Positions 18,728-26,816 of a DNA stretch of 64,000 nucleotides are shown here, piece after piece; positions within the stretch are counted from its first letter, which is position 1; each line of letters starts with the position of its first letter. Below the pieces are notes generated by a model, which was given only the letters and a program-made list of their open reading frames with translations, did not search any database and was not told the DNA's origin. Position numbers and translations under genes: made by a program. The stretch is from Bacteroidota bacterium (GTDB lineage Bacteria > Bacteroidota > Bacteroidia > 2-12-FULL-35-15). The stretch is from positions 66,138 through 130,137 of the forward strand of contig JADJHE010000012.1 of NCBI GenBank assembly GCA_016707685.1, read 5' to 3'.

Positions 18728-19451
18728 TTCAATTCCACAGAGCTCCAGAGGAGCGACATCTTAATAATAAAAACGACCAGAACTCGACTGAGCTCCAGAG
18801 GAGCGTAATCTTAATAACAAAGCAATGAACACAAGTATATATAGCTCCAGAGGAGCGACATTACAATAAAAAAGAGCTAAAAAACATATAGAGATGACAG
18901 ATATATCACTCCTACGGAGTTCCATTTCAATATAAATTTATTACTATTAGGATATCGCTCCTCTGGAGCTAAAAACTTGTTTATTTTCGTTATAACAAAA
19001 CAGTTCAAACACGCAGATTTCAGCCAATAGCTAATATTAGAGCGACATCACAATAAAAGAAATAGAAACTATTCCACAAAGCTCCAGCGGAGCGGAATCT
19101 TAATAACAAAGCAATGAACACAAGTATATATAGCTCCAGAGGAGCGACATCACTATAAAAAGAGCTAAAAAAACCATATAGAGATGACAGATATATCACT
19201 CCTAGGAGTTCCATTTCAATATAAATTTATTACTATTAGGATATCGCTCCTCTGGAGCTAAAAACTTGTTTATTTTCGTTATAACAAAACAGTTCAAACA
19301 CGCAGATTTCAGCCAATAGCTAATATTAGAGCGACATCACAATAAAAGAAATAGAAACCATCCCACAAAGCTCCGGAGGAGCGACATCTTAATAACAAAA
19401 CAGATAAACATAAGTAGCTATAGCTCCAGAGGAGCGACATCACAATAAAAA
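18728..19451. repeat. 289-bp tandem repeat with GCTCC-AGA-GGAGC hairpins
   Basis: Two nearly identical 289-bp units (18792-19080 and 19081-19369) and a partial third (19370-19451) stand in tandem. Each unit has several copies of a 13-nt hairpin, GCTCC-AGA-GGAGC, in both orientations, usually followed by GACATC. A related hairpin ACTCC-TAC-GGAGT is in unit 1 (shortened in unit 2). An isolated copy is at about 18738. This 860-bp gap between ftsZ and der has no credible gene; short open frames inside it merely translate the repeat. Confidence 0.85.
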
Positions 19452-19479
19452 AGGGGATACCAACAAAAAATGTTATATA

Positions 19480-19515
19480 AAAAATCCCCTTGCCAAAACT
19501 GCTAAGGGGATTTTT
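19480..19515 (-). terminator. Bidirectional terminator after der
   Basis: A perfect 12-bp stem, AAAAATCCCCTT (19480-19491) with AAGGGGATTTTT (19504-19515), has a 12-nt loop. It stands 17 bp beyond the der stop and has T-runs on both strands. A second AAGGGGAT at 19451 could form an alternative pair. Confidence 0.85.
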
Positions 19516-19531
19516 ACTTTACAATAAATTA

Positions 19532-20836
19532 TTATTTCTTTCTCATAAACAACTGAATCGGAACGCCTGTAAAATCAAACTGCTCACGCAATCTATTTTC
19601 CAAGAAACGAATGTATGATTCTGTAATATATTGAGGTAAGTTTGCATAAAAAGCAAACGTTGGAGCATGTGTAGGTAACTGATTAATAAATTTAATCTTT
19701 ACATATTTTCCTTTGATTGCAGATGGTGGATGCTTTTCAATAATATCCAACATCACATCATTCAACTCACGTGTTTTGATTGCTTTTGTTCTATTGATGT
19801 TTACTTTTTCTGCAACTTCAATAGCTTTTAAAATACGTTGTTTAGTAAGTGCAGATGTAAATACAATTGGCACATCACGGAATGGAGCAATACGTTCACG
19901 AATTTTTTCTTCGTACTCTTTTGTTGAATTGGTATCCTTTTCTACTAAATCCCATTTATTTACAACAATCACAATTCCTTTTCTGTTTTTTTCTGCTAAA
20001 TGGAAAATATTCAAATCCTGTGATTCCATTCCCAATGTTGCATCAATTAAAAGAATACAAACATCGCAATCTTCAATTGCACGAATAGAACGCATAACAG
20101 AATAAAACTCCAAATCCTCTTCTACTTTCGATTTTTTGCGAATACCTGCTGTATCAATTAATAAAAAGTCGTGACCAAAAGCAGTATAACGTGTATTGAT
20201 ACTATCGCGTGTTGTGCCAGCAATTGGTGTTACAATGTTTTGAACTTTACCAAGCAATGCATTTACAGTTGATGATTTACCAACATTCGGGCGACCAACA
20301 ATTGCAAATTTTGGAATATCTAATTCTTCTGGTTTTGCTTCTTTATCTAATACATCAACTACAGCATCCAACAAATCGCCTGTACCGCTTCCGCTTATCG
20401 CAGACACATTAAATACTTCACCCAAACCTAAGCCATAAAACTCTCCCGATAAGGACTCACGATCGCCATTATCTACCTTATTGGAAACAAGAAACACTTT
20501 CTTCTTTCCTTTTCTCAATAGGTTAGCAACTATTTTATCGTCATCGGTAATACCATCGGTAACATCCACTACAAACAAAATTACATTTGCTTCATCAATC
20601 GCTAACTGAACTTGTTTACGGATTTCGCCTTCAAACACATCCTCCGAACCATGAACATATCCACCCGTATCGATAACAGAAAACTCTAAACCATTCCATT
20701 CTGATTTACCATAATGTCTGTCACGCGTTACTCCGGCAACAGCATCAACAATTGCTTTTCTACTATCCGTTAAACGATTGAAAAGTGTTGACTTTCCAAC
20801 GTTTGGTCTTCCTACTATTGCTACAATGTTTGCCAT
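19532..20836 (-). CDS. der: Ribosome-assembly GTPase Der (EngA)
   Basis: Der is a double GTPase needed for maturation of the 50S subunit. Two G domains follow each other: the first with GRPNVGKSTL (8-17), DTGGY and NKVD; the second with GRPNVGKSST, DTAGI and NKWD. The C-terminal KH-like domain ends in PIQLFMRKK. The length of 434 aa is standard. It is transcribed after era on the same strand with a 104-bp gap. Confidence 0.96.
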   Translation of the reverse strand: MANIVAIVGRPNVGKSTLFNRLTDSRKAIVDAVAGVTRDRHYGKSEWNGLEFSVIDTGGYVHGSEDVFEGEIRKQVQLAIDEANVILFVVDVTDGITDDDKIVANLLRKGKKKVFLVSNKVDNGDRESLSGEFYGLGLGEVFNVSAISGSGTGDLLDAVVDVLDKEAKPEELDIPKFAIVGRPNVGKSSTVNALLGKVQNIVTPIAGTTRDSINTRYTAFGHDFLLIDTAGIRKKSKVEEDLEFYSVMRSIRAIEDCDVCILLIDATLGMESQDLNIFHLAEKNRKGIVIVVNKWDLVEKDTNSTKEYEEKIRERIAPFRDVPIVFTSALTKQRILKAIEVAEKVNINRTKAIKTRELNDVMLDIIEKHPPSAIKGKYVKIKFINQLPTHAPTFAFYANLPQYITESYIRFLENRLREQFDFTGVPIQLFMRKK

Positions 20837-20940
20837 TTTTCCTCCATTCCTTCTTATTCAAAAGGAATTAATTTTTGTTAATACTAAATTCTATTTTTAC
20901 ACCGTTACTACTCTTTCTTCGAAAAGACAGAGTGGGTATA

Positions 20941-21822
20941 TTAACTTATATACCCGAATCGTTTTAGTTGTGTATCACTATCACGCCAATCTTTATTCAC
21001 TTTCACAAACAATTCAAGAAAAACCTGTTTTTGGAAAAAGGCTTCTATATCTTTACGCGCTTCGGTGCCTACTTTTTTTAGTGCTTTTCCTTGATGTCCA
21101 ATAATGATTCCTTTTTGAGAATCACGAACAACAATAATCTCCGCTCTAATTTTAATAATCTTTTCTTCTTCCTTAAATGCTTCCACAATCACTTCAACCG
21201 AATAAGGAATTTCTTTTTTGTAATTCATCAATATTTTTTCACGAATAATCTCCGACACAAAGAATTTTTCTGGCTTATCCGTCAATTGTTCTTTATCGTA
21301 AAATCCTGGACCTTCGGGCAACAATGCTACAATACGATCAAAAACATAATTCACATTAAACTTTTCCAAAGCCGAAACCGGTATAACTTCAGCTGCAGGA
21401 ACTTCTTCTTTCCAATATTGAACTTTTGCTTCTAGCTTTTCTTGATCTGCTAAATCAATCTTATTGATTAATAACAATACAGAGGCTTTTGCATTTTTAA
21501 TTTTATTTAAAATCTTTTCTTCGATTTTAATATCCTCATAAATATCGGTCACAAATAAAATCACATCTGCATCTGTAAGTGCTGTATGCACAAACTCCAT
21601 CATGGACTCTTGTAATTTATAGTTTGGTTTTAAAACACCAGGAGTATCGGAATACACAATTTGAAAATCCTCACCACTCACAATTCCCATGATACGATGA
21701 CGGGTTGTTTGTGCTTTGGAGGTAATAATAGACAAACGTTCCCCTACCAACACGTTCATAAGTGTAGACTTTCCAACATTTGGACTACCTATAATATTCA
21801 CAAAACCAGCCTTGTGCGCCAT
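20941..21822 (-). CDS. era: GTPase Era
   Basis: Era binds the 3' end of 16S rRNA and helps to mature the 30S subunit. The G domain has GSPNVGKSTLMN, the TTRHRI switch region, DTPG and NKID. The C-terminal KH domain contains IIVVRDSQKGIIIGHQGKALKKVGTEAR, with the GxxG loop. It has 293 aa, full length. Era and Der are often neighbours in Bacteroidota. Confidence 0.96.
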   Translation of the reverse strand: MAHKAGFVNIIGSPNVGKSTLMNVLVGERLSIITSKAQTTRHRIMGIVSGEDFQIVYSDTPGVLKPNYKLQESMMEFVHTALTDADVILFVTDIYEDIKIEEKILNKIKNAKASVLLLINKIDLADQEKLEAKVQYWKEEVPAAEVIPVSALEKFNVNYVFDRIVALLPEGPGFYDKEQLTDKPEKFFVSEIIREKILMNYKKEIPYSVEVIVEAFKEEEKIIKIRAEIIVVRDSQKGIIIGHQGKALKKVGTEARKDIEAFFQKQVFLELFVKVNKDWRDSDTQLKRFGYIS

Positions 21823-21846
21823 CTATTAAAAATTGTTAATAAGTTA

Positions 21847-21878
21847 TTTGGAGTACAAAGAAACAAAATATATCTTTG
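21847..21878 (+). promoter_or_regulatory. Promoter of the initiator tRNA
   Basis: TTTG (21847-21850), a 20-nt spacer and TATCTTTG (21871-21878) form a near-ideal Bacteroidota promoter, 65 bp before the tRNA. Confidence 0.75.
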
Positions 21879-21943
21879 CACCGCAATTTAAAAAGCTAAT
21901 CAGTGCTTTTTGTTCTTTAGACAAGCCTTTTTTGAAGATATAT

Positions 21944-22016
<73 letters not shown>

Positions 22017-22019
22017 TAC

Positions 22020-22049
22020 AAGCCGTTACAGAAATGTAATGGCTTTTTT
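22020..22049 (+). terminator. Terminator behind the tRNA
   Basis: AAGCCGTTAC (22020-22029) pairs with GTAATGGCTT (22036-22045) with one G-T pair, and a T-run follows. The same unit occurs again at about 22122-22152. Confidence 0.8.
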
Positions 22050-22064
22050 GTTTTAATACAATTT

Positions 22065-22250
22065 GCTCGTTGAGCTCATATCCGCCAATGGCGGACGTCC
22101 GTTCGAGTGGCCCCGCTACTACAAGCCGTTACAGAAATGTAATGGCTTTTTTGTTTTAATCTAATTAGCTCGTTGAACTCATATCCGCCAATGGCGGACG
22201 GCCGTTCGAGTCGCCCCCGCCCGCTATCCGCCTAAGGCGGACCGTTACAA
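22065..22250 (+). repeat. Two decayed copies of the tRNA 3' half with inserted palindromes
   Basis: From the D-stem GCTC onward, the tRNA sequence recurs at 22065 and 22168 (100 and 103 bp periods). In both copies the stretch from the 3' anticodon stem to the variable loop is replaced by the palindrome TCCGCC-AAT-GGCGGA (22081-22095, 22184-22198), while the T arm is recognisable. The first copy also repeats the acceptor end and the terminator. A variant TCCGCC-TAA-GGCGGA closes the array (22227-22241). The copies are not functional tRNAs. Confidence 0.85.
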
Positions 22251-22442
22251 AATTTACATTTTATATTCTCAAAAATACAATAAAAGCCATACAGTCTTCA
22301 CAAAAAGACGCATTCAGCGGCTTCCATAACATAATCAATTTGTAAAAAAACTTATCAATCAGGCAATAACTTAGTTGGTAGAAGGCACTGCAACCATTCC
22401 GTAAACTTCTAAAGGATATTCAACAACAATAAATTAAAATAA

Positions 22443-22475
22443 AAAGCCCTCCAATCATATTGATTGGAAGGCTTT
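22443..22475. terminator. Hairpin, probable terminator of the FISUMP gene
   Basis: AAAGCCCTCCAATCA pairs with TGATTGGAAGGCTTT except for one C-A mismatch; loop of 3 nt. It is the only strong structure in the otherwise plain 22251-22581 gap and could stop minus-strand transcription from the next gene. Confidence 0.6.
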
Positions 22476-22581
22476 GTGGTCGACACATCGACTAGTTTCA
22501 AATAAACAAGTATTCTTTTTAATTGAAATAATTCAACAATAAAAATGTTTATTATGTCTTTAAAGGATAAAAAATACTAAA

Positions 22582-24490
22582 TTAATCTTTTACACAACGG
22601 ACAGAAAGACCACCTGCTTTGGGATAAGTAGATTCCATTGCAGCGGTACTGCCTGACTCCATTTGAACAATCCATACTTGATTAGGATCAGTAACATACT
22701 CAGTCGTGCTCCAAAAAGATCCGAATTGACCTATGCCACCAAATTGAGCATTGTAATCATATCGCATTCCTGCTCCGCGAGCAGAAAATCCACTACTATT
22801 GGTTGCGTCAGTATTCCATGATGTCCAATACGAAAATCCTGTTTCTTTCATTTTACTTCCAGCAATATTATATCCCCCTAAAAAATTTTGAATCGTATTC
22901 CATTCTGTTCTTGAAGGCAAATGCCAACCAATAGGAGCTAAACCTCTAGGGTCATTTACAGCGTACCAATTATACAATTTTCCATAAGTATAACCATAAA
23001 CAGGATCATTGTATTGATAATAACACCAAGCACCTGTTGTAAGATTTACCCATGTTGCAGAATCTTGTACTTGAGGAATTGGATTGCCATTTCGGTATGT
23101 ACTTACATCCAAATTTTTATTCATCCATATTTGCGTACCAATTGTTACTTCGGTTATTATTACAGGAGCAACAACATTTCCCGAAAAATTACTATTCTTC
23201 GAAGAAACATTCGGATTATCATAGGCTATATCAAAAGTAAAACTTTGATCGGTTGTTTGACTTGAGTTAAAAGTAACTTTCAAAATGCCACCGCTATTAT
23301 CAATAGTTGCAGTTACATTAGAATTTGAAATATTTGTTATAGTTAGCAAGTCTGGCCTTGTTTTAAAAACAAGCGATTGATTAGTCGTTACGTTACTAAT
23401 ATTGAATGCATTCCCCGGAAAAAATGTGGGCAAAATGTTCTTCATTTTATTCCAAGCTGCTTCAAATTTATTTAAAGAGCTAAATATGCTAGCAAAAATA
23501 GGGGAAGATGAACCTATATCTTGTTGGTTCAAATTACTATATGCCGAATTTATGTCAAAAGAGTATTGCACGCCCTTTTCAAAAGTATTAGTAGTTCTAG
23601 AAATATCAGCAATAATTAATTCTCCGGTCTGTTTTATCGCCTTTTCTAAACAAATAATTAAATCTTTGTTACAATGATAAATGTATGCACCACCTCCTGC
23701 ATATATAGCAGCAGAAATCAACCAACCTGCAGGACCAGCCAATTGCGCAACAACTGCTGCTGCACATATAAGCACTACCTTTTTCATCATAATGTTAATT
23801 TTTGCATCCATATACGCTGGCAAATCATCAACATACGCATTTGCTCTATTTAAATTAAAAGTATCTATGTCTAGGAGAATGTCGGGTAAAGTGCTAAACA
23901 AATCAGGATTGGCGGAAATAAATCTAGCTAATGAATCCAATGCTTGAGGTGATGCTGTATTTATTTTATTCTGCAAGTCTGCAACATAATTATTTAAGAC
24001 AATTGCATTGGCAGCATCGCTGGATGCATCATACATATTAGCCGTTGCAGAACCTATATCTGCTAATTGAGTAGCATTATAAGTAAAATCTGGAATTGCA
24101 GCCTGAATATAAATACTTGCATTTGCAATTGGAACAAGTGCTATTACATTATAATTTATTTCAAAAGCATTCCCCTTCAATTGTTGTTTGAAAAGTATAA
24201 CTTCCTGCCGCCAAATCAGGAATTTGAAAACCTAGACTCGACTCAAAAACCGCAATGGTGACATTTTGGCCACCAATCGTACCTATATAAGTTTGCTGTG
24301 TTAGTGAAATGTTAGAACTTGTAAGCGTAACAATTTCCAACTGATTCACATTTACTTTATCTGCTATTAATGAAACTGATGCTGGGCTTGCTACAGGTGC
24401 TAAATCGTCCTCCCCGTCTTTTTTACAGCTAGAAATGGCAAAAGCACCTATCATTATAAGTGTTAATAAAATTGATTTTCTTGTTTTCAT
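22582..24490 (-). CDS. Lipoprotein with C-terminal FISUMP domain, frameshifted as read
   Basis: The first 21 residues end in AISSCKKD, a lipobox, so it is a secreted lipoprotein. The middle has a beta-rich segment and a long helical section with a hydrophobic stretch (KKVVLICAAAVVAQLAGPAGWLISAAIYAGG). The last 180 residues are a FISUMP domain (Fibrobacter succinogenes major paralogous domain): IGTQIWMNKNLDVSTYRNG, the YGKLYNWYAV block, GWHLPSRTEWN, FWSTTEY and LSVRCVKD. At 24172-24175 four C (G on the coding strand) break the frame; three would join QTTIEG to NAFEINYN and give 635 residues. Function of the family is unknown; cell-surface structures are suspected. Confidence 0.75.
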
Positions 24491-24735
24491 CTATTATATT
24501 CTTTTTGAATGTTTCAGCTGTAAGGTAGGTATTATTATTCTAGACGGACTATTATTTTAATAAATGGAGTAGACTATGAATTTACCCCTACACATACACA
24601 CTATATTAGCATTTTAATAGAAATAGTAGTATCACAGAACGTGATACCAAACAAATGACATTGATAATCCAATTCAGAAGAATTCAATCGAAGAATTGAA
24701 AAATTTCAGAATACTACTTTTTCTTAACAGCCTTT

Positions 24736-25080
24736 TTAGCTGTTTTTGGTTTTGGAACCCAAATCTTCGCGCAACTTTTCAATTTCCTTTACAAGCGCTT
24801 GAACCGTATGTGTTAATTGATGCAATTCATCTTTGGTAGCATACCCATAATTCCCCTTGTTTTCTTTGGCTGTTGGAGAAGTGGATGTATAATAATTAAA
24901 AAAATCATGCTCCAACACATCGGATATTTTTTGAAGTAAAGCCGTATTTATTCGCTCTTTCTCAAAAATCTTATACGCTCCATCACGAGTGATATTGATG
25001 CTTTTAGCAAACTCTACCACTGAATAATGTGATTTATCCAATACTTCGCGAATCTTCTTTCCTATGTGAACTTTTGACAT
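24736..25080 (-). CDS. Xre-like helix-turn-helix protein, putative controller of the R-M locus
   Basis: The 114-aa product has an N-terminal helix-turn-helix (HIGKKIREVLDKSHYSVVEFAKSINITRDGAYKIFEKERIN) and a C-terminal coiled coil (LHQLTHTVQALVKEIEKLREDL). I start at the ATG at 25080. It faces the type III methyltransferase gene, and two palindromes fill the gap, so it probably controls that promoter and maybe its own. The 3' end may be misread: removing one base of the CCC at 24758-24760 extends the protein into a Lys/Ala tail (PKPKTAKKAVKKK, stop at 24714), a tail type common in Bacteroidota. Confidence 0.75.
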   Translation of the reverse strand: MSKVHIGKKIREVLDKSHYSVVEFAKSINITRDGAYKIFEKERINTALLQKISDVLEHDFFNYYTSTSPTAKENKGNYGYATKDELHQLTHTVQALVKEIEKLREDLGSKTKNS

Positions 25081-25123
25081 GAAAACAAAATTGAGGTTTC
25101 GTTGCAAGAAAAATTCAAAAGCA

Positions 25124-25144
25124 ATGTATACGTTATGTATACAT
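25124..25144. promoter_or_regulatory. Operator palindrome 1 of the R-M locus
   Basis: ATGTATAC and GTATACAT form a perfect inverted repeat around GTTAT (8-5-8). It occupies the -33 region of the methyltransferase promoter. Confidence 0.65.
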
Positions 25145-25148
25145 ATTG

Positions 25149-25165
25149 TGTATATTTGATATACA
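25149..25165. promoter_or_regulatory. Operator palindrome 2 overlapping the mod -7 box
   Basis: TGTATAT-TTG-ATATACA is a perfect 7-3-7 inverted repeat. The plus strand TATATTTG (25151-25158) inside it is an exact TAnnTTTG -7 box. The two palindromes share the TGTATA core and their centres are 23 bp apart. Confidence 0.65.
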
Positions 25166-25185
25166 ATTCGTTTGTAGCTCAGTAT

Positions 25186-26812
25186 ATGCCGATATTAAAT
25201 TGGATAGGAAAAGATAAAGTTGTTAATCACCATTTAGATGTGCCTTACCGTGTGTTAGAGCATCAATATGGCTTTAACAATGGTGAAGAGAGCAAAGCAC
25301 AAACATCCTCTGGCAACAAAATTATCCATGGCGATAACCTCGAAGCACTAAAATCATTATTACCTGAATACGAAGGAAAAATCAAATGCATCTACATCGA
25401 TCCTCCTTACAATACTGGAAACGAAGCATGGGTGTATAATGACAATGTAAACGACCCGAAAATAAAAAAGTGGTTAGGACAAGTTGTTGGAAAAGAAAGT
25501 GAAGATTTAAGCCGACACGACAAATGGTTGTGCATGATGTATCCTCGTTTAAAATTACTTCACAAACTGCTGGCTGATGATGGTGCCATTTTTATTTCAA
25601 TTGATGATAATGAACAAGCAAATTTAAAATTATTGTGCGATGAGATTTTTGGAAAATTATGTTCATAGCATGAAGCAAAAGCAATCATCATCTAACACAA
25701 AGGATGAATTCCAATCTTGACTGAGATAATATAGTATTCGGAAAACATCTAAATATACTTTCAAATTTATGGATGAAGAGAGATTGCAAATGGATTTAAG
25801 ATTACAAAAGGGAGCGCATAAAGAGCAACTGGAACGTTAAAGAGACGACAGACACTAATGTTCTATCCAATACTATTAAAAAATAAACAACTACAATTAA
25901 ATAAGAAGAATTTTCAGCAAATTTAAAATAAGATAACCAATGAATTTAAGATTCTACATCTAGAAGATTAAGTCAAAATGAAAAAGATGGATACGAAGAT
26001 TTTCAAGAAGATAAAATAAATTTTGCAGTGGGGAGAAAATACAATAAAGCTACAAAGATTAATTATAAATAAAACGGAACAGCTATGACATAGACAACCA
26101 CCTGAGGAGAGATTTGCCAGCAAAATAAAACAATTTTTATAAGCCAGAATATAGCAGTGGGAATGGGACGAATCAAATAAAACAAATTTTTCAAAATAAA
26201 AATTTTCAAACGCCAAAACCATTAGAGCTAATTTTTGATTTTTTGCAAATTACATTAGACAAAAACTCCATCATCCTCGACTCCTTTGCAGGAAGTGGAA
26301 CTACAGCACATGCTGTTTTAAATTTAAATAAACAAGATGGTGGTAATCGTAAATTCATTTTGGTGGAAATGGAAGAGTATGCCGAAACAATTACTGCGGA
26401 ACGTGTAAAACGAGTAATTAAAGGCTATGGCGACAAAGTAGGAACAACTGGTAGTTTTGATTATTATGAATTAGGAGAGCCTTTGTTCAATGAAGATGGT
26501 GATATTAATGAAATGGTTGGCATAAAAAAATTACGTCAATACATTTATTATACGGAAACAAAAGACTTTTTAGAATCAAATGGCACTACAATAGACAACG
26601 AGTCTTTTTTAGCAAAACACAATGATACTGCCTATTACTTTTATTATGAGCCTGATTGCACAACCACATTAGATTATCAATTTTTAAGCACTATTAAAAC
26701 TAAAGCAGAGCAATACATCATTTATGCAGATAATTGTTTGTTGACAAAAGAATTCCTTAGCAAGAACAATATCATCTTTAAAAAAATACCAAGAGACATT
26801 ACCAAGTTTTAA
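25186..26812 (+). pseudogene. mod: Type III DNA methyltransferase Mod, specificity region corrupted
   Basis: Mod carries out adenine methylation and sequence recognition for a type III system. The N-terminal part is clean (25186 to about 25660): IHGDNLEALKSLLPEYEGKIKCIYIDPPYNTG has the catalytic DPPY. The C-terminal part is clean from about 26150: KPLELIFDFLQITL, then DSFAGSGTTAHAVLNL, the SAM site. The order DPPY then FAGSG is that of type III (beta class) enzymes. Between them, about 570 bases have many stops, yet fragments such as RDDR..MFYPI, WGENTIK and KPEYSSGNGTNQIKQIF appear in different frames. This is the target-recognition domain. It may be a consensus artefact or true decay; as read, the gene is broken. 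Confidence 0.8.
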
Positions 26813-26816
26813 AAGA

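Noticed and set aside
19020..19214. Small protein-coding frame in the repeat region
   Set aside because: It translates the hairpin repeats, has no relation to a promoter, and its other repeat copy is not preserved as a frame.
18728..19451. CRISPR array
   Set aside because: The 289-bp units repeat throughout; there are no short identical repeats with unique spacers of constant size, and no cas genes.
22366..22410. A further tRNA gene (TTAGTTGGTAG-like D arm)
   Set aside because: The D-arm-like phrase is not followed by a pairable anticodon or T arm; at best it is debris.
25660..26240. Diversity-generating retroelement acting on mod
   Set aside because: No reverse transcriptase or template repeat is present in the window, and the changes are mostly indels rather than adenine substitutions.
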